Notes under the pieces: generated by a model
What the model was told of the DNA's origin: nothing
The model's input: the letters and a program-made list of their open reading frames with translations, nothing else
The model's database searches: none
DNA from: Amnibacterium flavum
Lineage (GTDB): Bacteria > Actinomycetota > Actinomycetes > Actinomycetales > Microbacteriaceae
NCBI RefSeq assembly: GCF_003097495.1
Contig: NZ_QEOP01000002.1
Location: 124,001 to 188,000 of the forward strand
Direction: 5' to 3'
Length of the DNA stretch: 64,000 bases
Made by a program: the position numbers and the translations under genes
Shown here: positions 19,459-28,300 of the stretch, piece by piece
How the letters are laid out: each line of letters starts with the position of its first letter
Numbering within the stretch: position 1 is the first letter of the stretch

Positions 19459-20761
19459 TGCTGTCCCTCCTCGCTGCGATGGTCGGTACTCTACGGGCGC
19501 CCGCACTGCGGGACCGGGTCTGGCGCGACGATCTGCCGCCGCGCCAGTCGTCGGGCAGCAGATGGTCGAGGACGTCGTCGATGGTGACCACGCCGAGCAG
19601 ACGGTTGTTCGCGTCGACGACGGGCACGCTGACGAGGTTGTAGCTCGCCAGGATCCGAGTCACCTCGGATGCCGGGGTGTCGGGTGTCACGGGGTCGAGA
19701 GTCTGGTCGACGAGTGTGCCGAGACGCTCGTGCGGCGGGTAGCGCAGCATCCGCTGGAAGTGCACCATGCCGAGGAACCGCCCGGTCGGCGGCTCGTACG
19801 GGGGCAGCGTCACGCAGACGGCCGCGCCGAGAGCAGGGGCCAGCTCGTGCCGGCGGATCATCGCGAGTCCCTCCGCGACCGTCGCGTCGGCACTGAGGAT
19901 GATCGGCTCGGGGGTCATCAGACCACCGGCTGTGTCGGGCTCGTACTCGAGGAGGCGTCGGACGTCGTCGGCCTCCTCGGGCTGCATCAGCTCGAGCAGG
20001 GTCTCGCCGCGGCCCTCGGGCAGCTGGGCGATGAGGTCCGCGGCGTCGTCGGGCTGCATCGCATCGAGCACGTCGGCGGCGCGTTCGTCGCCGAGCCGAG
20101 CGAGGATGCGGACCTGATCGGACTCGGGCATCTCCTCGAGGACGTCGGCGAGACGCTCGTCGGGGAGCTCATGTGCGACCTCGAGCATGCGCTTGTCGGG
20201 CAGGTCGAGCAGGGTGCTCGCGAGGTCGGCGGGCTTCAGGTCCGAGTAGCTGGCGATGAGCTGCGCCGCCGACTGGTTCTCACCCTTCGCAGGACGCTCG
20301 CGCACTTCGCTCCAGGACACGAAGGCCGTCGCACCCTTGCCGAATGGGCTCGGGGTGGTCCTCGGGCGGCGCACGAAGAGCTGCGCGACCTCCCACTCGG
20401 ACGGTGCCACCTCCTCGATGGCGACATCCTCGATCGTGGCCTCGCCGCCGCCGTCGGTCAGCAGGACGCGCCGCCCCAGCATCTCGGCGATGATCCGCGT
20501 CTCGCTCGTTCGCTGCTCGAAGCGGCGCACATTGATGAGGCCCGTGGAGATGATCTGGCCGGAACTGATGCTCGTGACCCGACCGATCGACAGGAAGACG
20601 CGGCGGCGACCCGGGATCTCGACGACGAGGCCGACCACCTGAGGCGGATCGGTGCGCCGATAGACGACCACGATGTCCCGGACCTTGCCGAGCCGATCGC
20701 CCTGAGGGTCGAAGACGGTGCGGCCGACCAGCCGGGCGACGAAGATCCTGACCGCACTCAT
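19445..20761 (-). CDS. PRC-barrel, MgtE N-terminal and CBS domain protein without membrane domain
   Basis: 438 residues. An N-terminal PRC-barrel-like region (RTVFDPQGDRLGKVRDIVV) is followed by the MgtE intracellular superhelical domain (LASTLLDLPDKRMLEVAHEL...DDAADLIAQLP) and a tandem CBS pair ending LLGVVTIDDVLDHLLPDDW. The MgtE Mg2+ channel helices are missing, so this is a soluble sensor-like relative and not a transporter by itself. First gene of the operon with DUF1003 and mrp. TAGATT lies 6 nt before the ATG without an SD. In mycobacteria the same trio is Rv1232c-Rv1229c (from memory). Confidence 0.85.
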   Translation of the reverse strand: MSAVRIFVARLVGRTVFDPQGDRLGKVRDIVVVYRRTDPPQVVGLVVEIPGRRRVFLSIGRVTSISSGQIISTGLINVRRFEQRTSETRIIAEMLGRRVLLTDGGGEATIEDVAIEEVAPSEWEVAQLFVRRPRTTPSPFGKGATAFVSWSEVRERPAKGENQSAAQLIASYSDLKPADLASTLLDLPDKRMLEVAHELPDERLADVLEEMPESDQVRILARLGDERAADVLDAMQPDDAADLIAQLPEGRGETLLELMQPEEADDVRRLLEYEPDTAGGLMTPEPIILSADATVAEGLAMIRRHELAPALGAAVCVTLPPYEPPTGRFLGMVHFQRMLRYPPHERLGTLVDQTLDPVTPDTPASEVTRILASYNLVSVPVVDANNRLLGVVTIDDVLDHLLPDDWRGGRSSRQTRSRSAGARRVPTIAARRDSSGTP

Positions 20762-20853
20762 ATTCCAAATCTACTCCGGCAACCGGTCGGGCCCCTCCGA
20801 ACAGCCCAGCCCGTCCATAGAGTTCACCAAGCAGGTTCGGCCAGAATGAGGGC
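20762..20853. promoter_or_regulatory. divergent promoter region, mgtE-like operon and stress-protein gene
   Basis: TAGATT on the minus strand (20768-20773) ends 6 nt before the mgtE-like ATG. On the plus strand CAGAAT at 20842-20847 ends 6 nt before the stress-protein ATG. Neither side has an SD. An AT-richer patch at 20760-20775 fits the first -10. Confidence 0.45.
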
Positions 20854-21354
20854 ATGTCGACTTCGCGTTCGCCTCTCGGATCCCGCCCGCTGCTCCAGCC
20901 GACCCTCCCCAAGGGAGAGGTAGTGGCGAGTTACGAGACCTACGTCGAGGCGCAGCAGGCCGTCGACCAGCTCGTGAAGGTCGACTTCGCGGTGCAGGAC
21001 GTCTCGATCGTCGGCAACGACCTCAAGAGCGTCGAGCGGGTGACGGGCAAGCTGACCTGGGGCCGCGCCGCAGGTGCCGGTGCACTCTCCGGGCTGTGGC
21101 TGGGCGTGTTCATCGGCCTCGTGCTTCTGCTGTTCTCGCCCGAGGCGGCGAACATCTTCTCCGTCGCCCTCGGCGCGGCGCTGCTCGGGGCGGCGTTCGG
21201 CATGTTCTTCAGCCTCGCGAGCTACGCGCTCACGCGCCGCATCCGCGATTACACGTCGACGCAGGCGGTCATCGCGACGAGCTACACGCTCGTCGTGAAG
21301 CCCGAGAGCGCGGCGAAGGCCCGCAACCTGCTGGGCACGGCCCCGCAGCTCTGA
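20854..21354 (+). CDS. general stress protein 17M-like membrane protein (Rv1234-like)
   Basis: 166 residues. A soluble N-terminal part (VVASYETYVEAQQAVDQLVKVDFAVQDVSIVGNDLKSVE) resembles YflT/general-stress-protein 17M domains. Two hydrophobic helices follow in the middle (ALSGLWLGVFIGLVLLLF, SVALGAALLGAAFGMFFSLASYAL), then a short C-terminal domain. Divergent to the mgtE-like/mrp operon, the same arrangement as in mycobacteria (from memory). Biochemical role unknown. Confidence 0.8.
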   Translation: MSTSRSPLGSRPLLQPTLPKGEVVASYETYVEAQQAVDQLVKVDFAVQDVSIVGNDLKSVERVTGKLTWGRAAGAGALSGLWLGVFIGLVLLLFSPEAANIFSVALGAALLGAAFGMFFSLASYALTRRIRDYTSTQAVIATSYTLVVKPESAAKARNLLGTAPQL

Positions 21355-21365
21355 GCCTGCGGAGG

Positions 21366-22835
21366 TCAGACGACTGACCCTCCGGCGATCCACCTCTCCA
21401 CGTCGTCCGCGGTGCGCGGGATGCCGGCCGACAGGTTCTCGGCGCCGTTTTCGGTGACGACGATGTCGTCCTCGATGCGCACTCCGATGCCGCGGTACTC
21501 CTCGGGCACGGTGAGATCGTCGGGCTGGAAGTACAGTCCCGGCTCGATCGTGAAGACCATGCCCGGTTCGAGGATGCCCTCCCGGTAGAGCTCGCGCCGC
21601 GCCTTGGCGCAGTCGTGGACATCGATGCCGAGGTGGTGGCTGGTGCCGTGCACCATGTAGCGGCGGTGGCGCTGGTCGTCGGATGCGAGCAGCGTCTCGG
21701 CGTCGGCGTCGACGAACCCCCACTCGGCGATCTTCGCGGCGATGACCTTCATGGCCTCGTCGTGCACGTCGGCGAATCGGATCCCGGGGCGCACGATCGC
21801 GAACGCCGCATCGGCCGCCTCCCGGACCGCCTCGTAGACCCGGCGCTGAACCTCGGTGAAGCGACCGTCGACGGGGATGGTGCGGGTGATGTCGGCCGTG
21901 TACAGGCTGTCGAGCTCGACGCCGGCGTCGATCAGGATCAGGTCGCCCGCGAGTACGGGACCGTCGTTGCGGGTCCAGTGCAGGATGCAGGCATGCGCCC
22001 CGGAGGCCGCGATGGTGTCGTAGCCGACCGCGTTGCCGTCCACACGGGCGCGGGTGTTGAAGACGCCCTCGACGACCCGCTCGCCGCGTGCCTCGCGCTG
22101 GACGGTGGGCAGTTCGGCGACGACATCGTCGAAACCGCGGGCCGTCGCCGCGACCGCGAGTCGCATCTGCTCGATCTCGTACTCGTCCTTGACGAGGCGG
22201 AACTCGTCGAGTGTGCGATCGAGACCGCTGTCGGCGCCGGCGACGAGGTCGTCATCGGTGCGGTCGAGCGTCGCGAGGTCCGCGGTCGCAAGACCGAGAT
22301 CGGTGGCGACCTCCTCGAGCGTCGGGCGGGGGCCGATCCAGAACTCGCCGATGGCGGGGTTGGCGTAGAACTCGTCGGTGTCGCGGCCCGCCGACGGGGC
22401 GAAGTACAGCGTGGCGATGTGACCGTCGCCCGCGGGATCGAGCACGAGAACCGCGCCCGGCTCGCTGTCGGACGCCCAGCCGGTCAGCCAGGAGAAAGCG
22501 GAAGCCGCGCGGAACGGGTAGTCGGTGTCGTTCGAGCGGACCTTCAGCTCCCCGGCCGCGACGACGATGCGCTTTCCCGGGTAGGTCTCGGACAGGCGGC
22601 GACGACGGGCCGCGGCGAACGCCGACTGGTGCCGCTCCGGCGGGAAGGCGGCGGCGCGCTCTGCCCATCCGCTGCCGATGTACTGCGCGAACGACGCGGG
22701 CCACGGGGCCGCCCGGTTCGCGTTCGCCGGCACCGTCGACGCGGGACCGGTGGTCTCGGGAGTCTCGGCGTCCGCCGTCGGGGCGGTGATCTCGGTGCTG
22801 ACGCTGACGGCCGTGTCGCTGGTGTCCTGGCTCAT
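21366..22835 (-). CDS. pepP: Xaa-Pro aminopeptidase (aminopeptidase P)
   Basis: Dimetal M24B peptidase removing N-terminal residues before proline, cytoplasmic. 489 residues, with an acidic Thr/Pro-rich N-terminal extension of about 40, an AMP_N domain and the pita-bread domain. Metal ligands: Asp in LIDAGVELDSLYTADITRT (two), His in MVHGTSHHLGIDVHD, Glu in FTIEPGLYF and Glu in GVRIEDDIVV. The start ATG directly follows a short gap from the upstream phosphatase-family gene's stop (43 bases), so the two may be cotranscribed. Confidence 0.95.
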   Translation of the reverse strand: MSQDTSDTAVSVSTEITAPTADAETPETTGPASTVPANANRAAPWPASFAQYIGSGWAERAAAFPPERHQSAFAAARRRRLSETYPGKRIVVAAGELKVRSNDTDYPFRAASAFSWLTGWASDSEPGAVLVLDPAGDGHIATLYFAPSAGRDTDEFYANPAIGEFWIGPRPTLEEVATDLGLATADLATLDRTDDDLVAGADSGLDRTLDEFRLVKDEYEIEQMRLAVAATARGFDDVVAELPTVQREARGERVVEGVFNTRARVDGNAVGYDTIAASGAHACILHWTRNDGPVLAGDLILIDAGVELDSLYTADITRTIPVDGRFTEVQRRVYEAVREAADAAFAIVRPGIRFADVHDEAMKVIAAKIAEWGFVDADAETLLASDDQRHRRYMVHGTSHHLGIDVHDCAKARRELYREGILEPGMVFTIEPGLYFQPDDLTVPEEYRGIGVRIEDDIVVTENGAENLSAGIPRTADDVERWIAGGSVV

Positions 22836-22878
22836 GCCGTCTATTCTCGCCCCGGAACCGGGGCGAGCGACCGCGTTG

Positions 22879-23907
22879 TCAGACCGCGGGCGTGAGCTGG
22901 GCGAGAACGGGTCGGTGGTCGCTGCCGGCGCCGTCGCGGTCGCCGACGACCCTGAACCCGCTGACCCGCCAGTTCGTCGACGCGAGCACGTGGTCGATCG
23001 GAGTGCCCAGGATGGCGGGAATCGCGGTGGGCCATGTGCCGACCGCCGCGGACCCGGTCTGTTCCGCCGCGTCCCTGCACGAGCCCAGATCGGTGCTCAC
23101 GATCCGGCCGTCGGGCAGGGTGACGGTGCCGCCGAGTCCGGCGAACGCATCGAGGGTCGAGTTGAAGTCGCCCGCGAGGATGACGTTCGGGTTCTGGCAG
23201 AGGGACTGGAGGGTGAAGAGGTCGGAGCGCCAGTTCATGATCTCCGACGGGATGGGGGCGACCGCGTGCACGGCGACGAGGGTGGGACCGCCGGTCGTCG
23301 ACGTCGCGACGACGCTGGGCAGAACGGAGGTCGTGGCGTCGCCGGTGAATACGTACGGTCCGAGATCCTCGCTGATGAGGATCGAGGTCGACCTGGCTTT
23401 CGCGACCTGGTCGTATGCGACCGTGTGCGCGCTGAGGGGGAGGCCCTGACGCCTCGCAGCGGCCGCCACGTCGTCGGCGAGCTGCTCCGTCGTCTCGGGG
23501 AGGGCGACGACATCGGCTCCCGTCTCGACCGCGAGCTGGGCGATCGCATCGGTGCTCACTGCGTCACCGAGCGTGTTCCAGGACAGGACGGTGATGTCGG
23601 CGTCGGTGGCCGTCTCGAATCCGGGACTGCCGAACCCGCGGTCGGTCAGCACGGCGACGTTCGCGACGGTGAAGGCGAGCAGCAGCAGCGCCAGCGAACC
23701 GAGGAAGCGCCGGGCCGGCGCCGCCAGCAGTGCGACCACCGTGAGGATCAGGGCGGTCACGAGCGCGACGGCGGCACCGGCGCCGCGCAGGGAGACGGCC
23801 TGCGCGAACACGGGGGCGCGCTGGAGCCCGAGGAGCTGCGGCCAGAAGACCGCGAGGAGGAGCGCGCCCGTGGCCAGCACGATGAGCGCTGCGAAGAACC
23901 TGGCCAC
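22879..23907 (-). CDS. membrane-anchored endonuclease/exonuclease/phosphatase family protein
   Basis: 342 residues: three N-terminal transmembrane helices (residues about 2-95) and then an EEP-fold domain facing outward. EEP motifs: VLSWNTLGD (Asn), ETGADVVALPE (catalytic Glu), GDFN (Asp-x-Asn) and GSDHRPVLAQL (terminal Asp-His). Nucleic acids, lipids or phosphoesters are all possible substrates. GTG at 23907 was chosen because TACTGT at 23914-23919 lies 6 nt upstream and the first helix starts at once; the frame is open further upstream but reads as low-complexity non-coding sequence there. Confidence 0.82.
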   Translation of the reverse strand: MARFFAALIVLATGALLLAVFWPQLLGLQRAPVFAQAVSLRGAGAAVALVTALILTVVALLAAPARRFLGSLALLLLAFTVANVAVLTDRGFGSPGFETATDADITVLSWNTLGDAVSTDAIAQLAVETGADVVALPETTEQLADDVAAAARRQGLPLSAHTVAYDQVAKARSTSILISEDLGPYVFTGDATTSVLPSVVATSTTGGPTLVAVHAVAPIPSEIMNWRSDLFTLQSLCQNPNVILAGDFNSTLDAFAGLGGTVTLPDGRIVSTDLGSCRDAAEQTGSAAVGTWPTAIPAILGTPIDHVLASTNWRVSGFRVVGDRDGAGSDHRPVLAQLTPAV

Positions 23908-23979
23908 GCGATCACAGTACGACTCCGCATGCCGGCGGGCGGCGGCGGGGTGCGCGCGTCGCGCGTCTAGCATGAGGGG
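23908..23979. promoter_or_regulatory. divergent leaderless-type promoter pair
   Basis: TACTGT (23914-23919, minus strand) is 6 nt from the GTG of the phosphatase-family gene and TAGCAT (23968-23973, plus strand) is 6 nt from the ATG of the PHP gene. Neither start has an SD. Confidence 0.55.
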
Positions 23980-24834
23980 ATGCGCGCGCTCGGACCTGCC
24001 GATCTGCACGCGCACTCCGCGATCTCCGACGGCACCGAGACTCCCGCCGAGCTCGTCGCCGCAGCCTCCGGGGCCGGCCTCGCCACGGTGGCGCTGACCG
24101 ATCACGACTCCACCGCCGGTTGGGCCGAGGCGGCGCATGCGGCGCGCGCCAACGACATCGTCCTGATCCCGGGCATGGAGCTGAGCACCCGCCGCGCCTG
24201 GTCGAGTGTCCACCTCCTCGCCTACCTGTTCGACCCCGACGACGAGGGTCTGCGGGCCGAGACGGACCGGATCCGCGTCGACCGGTTGAGTCGGGCCGAG
24301 CGGATGGTCGAGCGGATCGGTCACGACTACGCGCTCACCTGGGATGACGTGCTCGCGCAGACCTCGCCCGGCTCGACGATCGGGCGGCCTCACATCGCCG
24401 ACGCACTCGTCGCCCGTGGTCACGTCCGCGACAGGGGCGAGGCGTTCCAGAGCATCCTGCACTGGCGTGCGGGGTACTTCCAGCCGCACTACGCGCCCGA
24501 CCCGCTCGAGGGCGTCCGTCTCGTGCGGGCGGCCGGGGGAGTGCCAGTGCTCGCTCATCCGGCGGTGTCATCGGAGCGGGTGATGCCCGACGGTGAGATG
24601 CGGGAGCTGGTCGACGCGGGGCTGTTCGGTCTCGAAGTCCGGCATCGCGACAACAGCGAGGCGGGCAAGCGCCTGCTCCTGGCCTATGCGGACCGCTACG
24701 GACTCGAGATCACGGGCTCGAGCGACTACCACGGCACCGGCAAGCCGAACCGCCTGGGCGAGAACACGACCTCGGCCGAGGTGGTCGAGCGCCTGATCGG
24801 GTCGGCGACGGGCAGCGCCCCGATCATCCCCTGA
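23980..24834 (+). CDS. PHP-domain phosphoesterase
   Basis: 284 residues of the polymerase-and-histidinol-phosphatase fold. Metal motifs: ADLHAHSAISDG (HxH), LTDHDSTAGW, IPGMELST (Glu), HPAVS and the late SSDYHGTGK (DxH). This single-domain form resembles 3',5'-nucleoside bisphosphate phosphatases such as YciV/TrpH (3'-phosphoadenosine or oligonucleotide 3' end). Exact substrate not readable. TAGCAT sits 6 nt before the ATG. A gene-free gap of 204 bases follows. Confidence 0.88.
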   Translation: MRALGPADLHAHSAISDGTETPAELVAAASGAGLATVALTDHDSTAGWAEAAHAARANDIVLIPGMELSTRRAWSSVHLLAYLFDPDDEGLRAETDRIRVDRLSRAERMVERIGHDYALTWDDVLAQTSPGSTIGRPHIADALVARGHVRDRGEAFQSILHWRAGYFQPHYAPDPLEGVRLVRAAGGVPVLAHPAVSSERVMPDGEMRELVDAGLFGLEVRHRDNSEAGKRLLLAYADRYGLEITGSSDYHGTGKPNRLGENTTSAEVVERLIGSATGSAPIIP

Positions 24835-24871
24835 GCGGGGCCGCACCAACCGCGGACGCCACGCCTCGCTC

Positions 24872-24910
24872 GGATATTCCGGGCGCATACGTCCGTTGCG
24901 GCGTAGGCGG
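24872..24910 (+). repeat. 39 bp dispersed intergenic repeat, copy B
   Basis: Starts GGATATTCCGGG and contains CGTTGCGGCGT; matches the minus strand at 8661-8699 at 32 of 39 positions. It lies in the 204-base gap 24835-25038 between convergent PHP and metallo-hydrolase genes. The gap also has GTCCGGAACG twice (about 24914 and 25014). Nothing coding is seen in it. Confidence 0.5.
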
Positions 24911-25038
24911 ATGTCCGGAACGAACGTTCTCCACCGAGTGCGGGCGTTCCGCGTGAACACGCACGGGGTCTCTCCGGGCACGCATGTCGAGGCGACGCGG
25001 CCGGCTCCCGTTGTCCGGAACGTGCGCAGCGGTCGCGG

Positions 25039-25791
25039 CTAGAGGAGGTGGGAGAGTCCGGCTCCGGCGAAGGCGGCGGCGAACTCGTCGCGCCCTTCGG
25101 TGAAATGCGCCCAACTGTCGACGTGCGCCGGCACGACGCGGCGGGCATCCAGGATGCGAGCTGCGAGCGCGGCACCTGTCCCGTCGAGCGTGAGCAGCGC
25201 GCCGTCGAGTACTCGACGGCGGACGGCGCCCGCGAACAGGATGGCGGTGTCGACGGATCCGACCCGGTCGGAGATCTCGCGGACGACGTCGAGGGACGCG
25301 TTGTCGCCGCTGACGTAGACCGTCGGCAGTCCGTCGCTGCTCAACAGGAAGCCGATGACGTCGCCGACCACGGCATCCGCGCCGATCGGACCGTGCAGCG
25401 CCGGGGTCGCCGTCACCGTCACGATGCGACCGGTGGGATCGGTGAAGGCGACCGACTGCCACGGCGCGAGACCCTGGGCGTTGCCGCCGAGCCTGCCCGC
25501 CCCCGAGACGGTGGTGAGTGCCACGGGCACCGACGGCAGCAGCGCGCGTCCCGACAGGTCGAGGTTGTCGACGTGCTCGTCGTGCGACAGCAGGACGGCG
25601 TCGATCATCCCGAGGTCGCCCGGCTCGCGGACAGGAGGAGCGGTCTTGCTGAATTCGCCGGGGTAGTCCTGCGGCTGGTCGAATGTCGGGTCCGTCAGGA
25701 ACCGAAGACCGCCGTACTCGATGAGAACGGTCGGACCGCCGATGACCTGGATCTGAACCGGACCATCCACGTGATCGATGACCTCGGACAC
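25039..25791 (-). CDS. metallo-beta-lactamase fold hydrolase with variant metal motif
   Basis: 250 residues of the MBL-fold (UlaG/lactonase-like) type: GPTVLIEYGGLRFLTDPTFD near residue 20 is the usual beta-strand plus DP-x-F signature. The metal motif, normally HxHxDH, reads SHDEHVDNLD here, so spacing of the histidines is altered. Later ligands could be ALHGPIG (His), YVSGDN (Asp) and VVPAHVDSW (His). Activity is likely but substrate unknown. GTG start 14 bases after the DEAD helicase stop on the same strand, so the two form an operon. Confidence 0.75.
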   Translation of the reverse strand: MSEVIDHVDGPVQIQVIGGPTVLIEYGGLRFLTDPTFDQPQDYPGEFSKTAPPVREPGDLGMIDAVLLSHDEHVDNLDLSGRALLPSVPVALTTVSGAGRLGGNAQGLAPWQSVAFTDPTGRIVTVTATPALHGPIGADAVVGDVIGFLLSSDGLPTVYVSGDNASLDVVREISDRVGSVDTAILFAGAVRRRVLDGALLTLDGTGAALAARILDARRVVPAHVDSWAHFTEGRDEFAAAFAGAGLSHLL

Positions 25792-25805
25792 GGTTCGCGC
25801 GGCGG

Positions 25806-27272
25806 CTAGGCGGACGGAGTTGTGGTGCCCGGACCGCGGCGACGGCGGCGACGCGGGCGGGGTGCTCCGGCGCCATCGTGCGCGCCCGAACCCGGGGCGT
25901 GCTCGGCGTGCGCCTGCTGCGCCTGAGGGGCGGGTGCGTGACCCGTCTCAGCGCCTGTCGAGACGGGGCTTCCCCCGGTGCGACGACGGTTGCGGTTGCG
26001 GTCGCCGCCGGAGCGCGAACCGGATGCCGACGAGGACGAACCCGAACCTTCGCCCTCACGACGGGGAGGCCGAGCGGCCGGGGCGCCCGCCGAGGCGAGT
26101 CGACCCTTCGCGCCTGCCGGGATGTTGAGGTCCTCGTAGAGGTGCGGCGACGACGAGTAGGTCTCCGTCGGCTCGGGCTGACCGAAATCGAGCCCCCGGT
26201 TGATGAGCGCCCACTTGTGCAGGTCGTCCCAGTCCACGAAGGTGACCGCGATGCCGGTCTTTCCCGCGCGACCCGTGCGACCGGCACGGTGCAGGTAGGT
26301 GTCGGGGTCGTCGGGGATCGTGTGGTTGATCACGTGCGTGACGTCGTCGACGTCGATGCCGCGAGCGGCGACATCGGTGGCGATGAGCACGTCCTTCTTG
26401 CCCGCCTTGAACGCCGCCATGGCGCGCTCGCGCTGCTCCTGGCTCAGATCGCCGTGAACGGCCGCGGTGTTGAAGCCGCGGTCGGTGAGCTCCTCGACGA
26501 GCTTGGCGGCGGCGCGCTTCGTCCGCGTGAAGATGACGGTCTTGCCGCGCCCCTCGGCCTGCAGGATGCGGGCGACGACCTCGTCCTTGTCGAGCGAGTG
26601 GGCGCGGTAGATGAGGTGCTTGATGTTCGCCTGCGTCAGCCCCTCGTCGGGGTCCGTCGCGCGGATGTGCACGGGACGGTTCATGAACCGGCGTGCGAGG
26701 GCCACGATCGGGCCCGGCATGGTCGCCGAGAAGAGCATCGTGTGACGGGTGGCGGGAGTCTGCGCGAACAGCTTCTCGATGTCGGACAGGAAGCCGAGGT
26801 CGAGCATCTTGTCGGCCTCGTCGAGAACCATCTCGCGCACGTTGGAGAGGTTCAGGAGCCGCTGGCCCGCGAGGTCGAGCAGACGACCGGGGGTTCCGAC
26901 GGCGATCTGCGCTCCGGCCTTGATCTGCTCGATCTGGCCCTCGTACGCCTTGCCGCCGTAGATCGAGACGATCTTCGTCGCGCGGTTCGAGGTCGCGATC
27001 TCGAGGTCTTCGGAGACCTGCACGGCGAGCTCGCGGGTCGGCACGACGACGAGCGCCTGCACTCCGGGGCCCGGCTCGAGGCCGAGACGCTGGATCAGCG
27101 GCAGGCCGAACCCGAAGGTCTTGCCGGTTCCGGTCTTGGCCTGGCCGATGATGTCCTGGCCGGCGAGGGCCATGGGGATGGTCTGGGTCTGGATGGGGAA
27201 GGGTTCGAGGATGCCCTTGCTTGCGAGAGCGTCGGCCATGTCGGCCTCGACTCCGAGATCACGGAAAGTCAC
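25806..27272 (-). CDS. DEAD-box ATP-dependent RNA helicase (RhlE-like)
   Basis: 488 residues. Motifs in order: Q motif PFPIQTQTIP, Walker A AKTGTGKT, PTRELA, TPGR, DEAD in VLDEADKML, SAT, then ARGIDV and HRAGRTGR in the second RecA domain. The C-terminal ~110 residues are basic and low complexity (Arg, Ser, Gly, then a final RPRRRRRRGPG cluster), as expected for RNA binding. GTG start at 27270-27272. RNA remodelling, possibly in ribosome assembly or cold response, is inferred. A 254-base gap upstream shows no gene. Corresponds in order to Rv3211. Confidence 0.95.
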   Translation of the reverse strand: MTFRDLGVEADMADALASKGILEPFPIQTQTIPMALAGQDIIGQAKTGTGKTFGFGLPLIQRLGLEPGPGVQALVVVPTRELAVQVSEDLEIATSNRATKIVSIYGGKAYEGQIEQIKAGAQIAVGTPGRLLDLAGQRLLNLSNVREMVLDEADKMLDLGFLSDIEKLFAQTPATRHTMLFSATMPGPIVALARRFMNRPVHIRATDPDEGLTQANIKHLIYRAHSLDKDEVVARILQAEGRGKTVIFTRTKRAAAKLVEELTDRGFNTAAVHGDLSQEQRERAMAAFKAGKKDVLIATDVAARGIDVDDVTHVINHTIPDDPDTYLHRAGRTGRAGKTGIAVTFVDWDDLHKWALINRGLDFGQPEPTETYSSSPHLYEDLNIPAGAKGRLASAGAPAARPPRREGEGSGSSSSASGSRSGGDRNRNRRRTGGSPVSTGAETGHAPAPQAQQAHAEHAPGSGAHDGAGAPRPRRRRRRGPGTTTPSA

Positions 27273-27526
27273 GTAGGAAATGCGCCTGTCTTGATGCGCG
27301 CGTATGCGCGGGATGAGTTCGCTGCGCCAGTTCTTATCCAGGCGCGGACACCTCCCGCTGAATCCGGGAGTCGTCCGACAGTCTACCGGGCGGTCCCGTT
27401 TACCGGCGGATTCCTCGTCCAGCGCAAAATCGCTGCGTCAGCAGGACAAACGCGGCCGCGGTTCCCGACGGGTCGGTGGCCTGCGCCTGGACGGTCGGAC
27501 AGGGGCGGCCTCGTAAGCTAAGCGAC

Positions 27527-28237
27527 GTGAAATGGTTCGGCAGGTACGGCAGCGGCGCCGAGTCCCCGCGATCACGTTCGCGCAGTCGCGAACTCCGCAT
27601 CGACCGGGTGGCGCTCACCGATGTCGCACTCGACCCCGTGCGGGTAATCGCCCAAGCGGCTTATCTGCAGCTCGGCGAGTTCGCCGCTCTGTCCCGGGCC
27701 GCCGCGGAAGCGCCCGATCTCGAGAGCAAGAGTGCACTCGCGACGGCGGCGGGACGCCTGCTCGCCAAGCACCGCTCGCTCGTCGGTGCGCTCGAGCGTC
27801 GCGGCGTCGATGCATCGGCCGCGATGGAGCCCTTCGCCGCCCCGACCGACCGGTTCTTCGCCATGGCCGCCGGTGCCAACTGGTACGAGTCGCTGACCGC
27901 CAGCTATCTCGTCGGCGGGTTGCTCGACGACTTCTTCGCCCGCCTGGTCGGAGGTCTCGAACCCGACGGTCCCGAGCTGGCCCGCCTCCTGCTCGGTCCG
28001 AGCGGGGCGGAGGAGATCGTGTCGATCCTCTCGGCCGCGACGGCCGGGGACCCGCGACTCGGATCCCGTCTCGCGGTCTGGGGACGTCGCCTCGTGGGCG
28101 ACACGCTGCTCATCGCCCGTTCGGCGCTGCCCGAAACGGTGCGGACACCGACAGGCGAGGCCCGCGTCGAGCCGATCCTGACCGAGCTCATGGCCGATCA
28201 CACGCGTCGAATGGACCGCCTGGGCCTTACCGCCTGA
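27527..28237 (+). CDS. ferritin-like fold protein (Rv3210c-like)
   Basis: 236 residues. After a basic N-terminus (MKWFGRYGSGAESPRSRSRSREL) the rest is helical with a MiaE/ferritin-like pattern: YLQLGEFAALSRAAAEAPDLESKSALATAAGRLLAKHRSLVGAL carries candidate Glu and His ligands, and LTELMADHTRRMDRLGL may supply the last. Some carboxylates expected for a di-iron centre cannot be placed with certainty. Start GTG at 27527 with TAAGCT 7 nt upstream and no SD. It is divergent from the DEAD helicase, a conserved actinobacterial pairing. Confidence 0.72.
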   Translation: MKWFGRYGSGAESPRSRSRSRELRIDRVALTDVALDPVRVIAQAAYLQLGEFAALSRAAAEAPDLESKSALATAAGRLLAKHRSLVGALERRGVDASAAMEPFAAPTDRFFAMAAGANWYESLTASYLVGGLLDDFFARLVGGLEPDGPELARLLLGPSGAEEIVSILSAATAGDPRLGSRLAVWGRRLVGDTLLIARSALPETVRTPTGEARVEPILTELMADHTRRMDRLGLTA

Positions 28238-28300
28238 CCGGCCCGTCTGCCGTCATGCCGCTGCGATGCGGCCCAGTCGACGCGATCAAACGCGAGCGAG

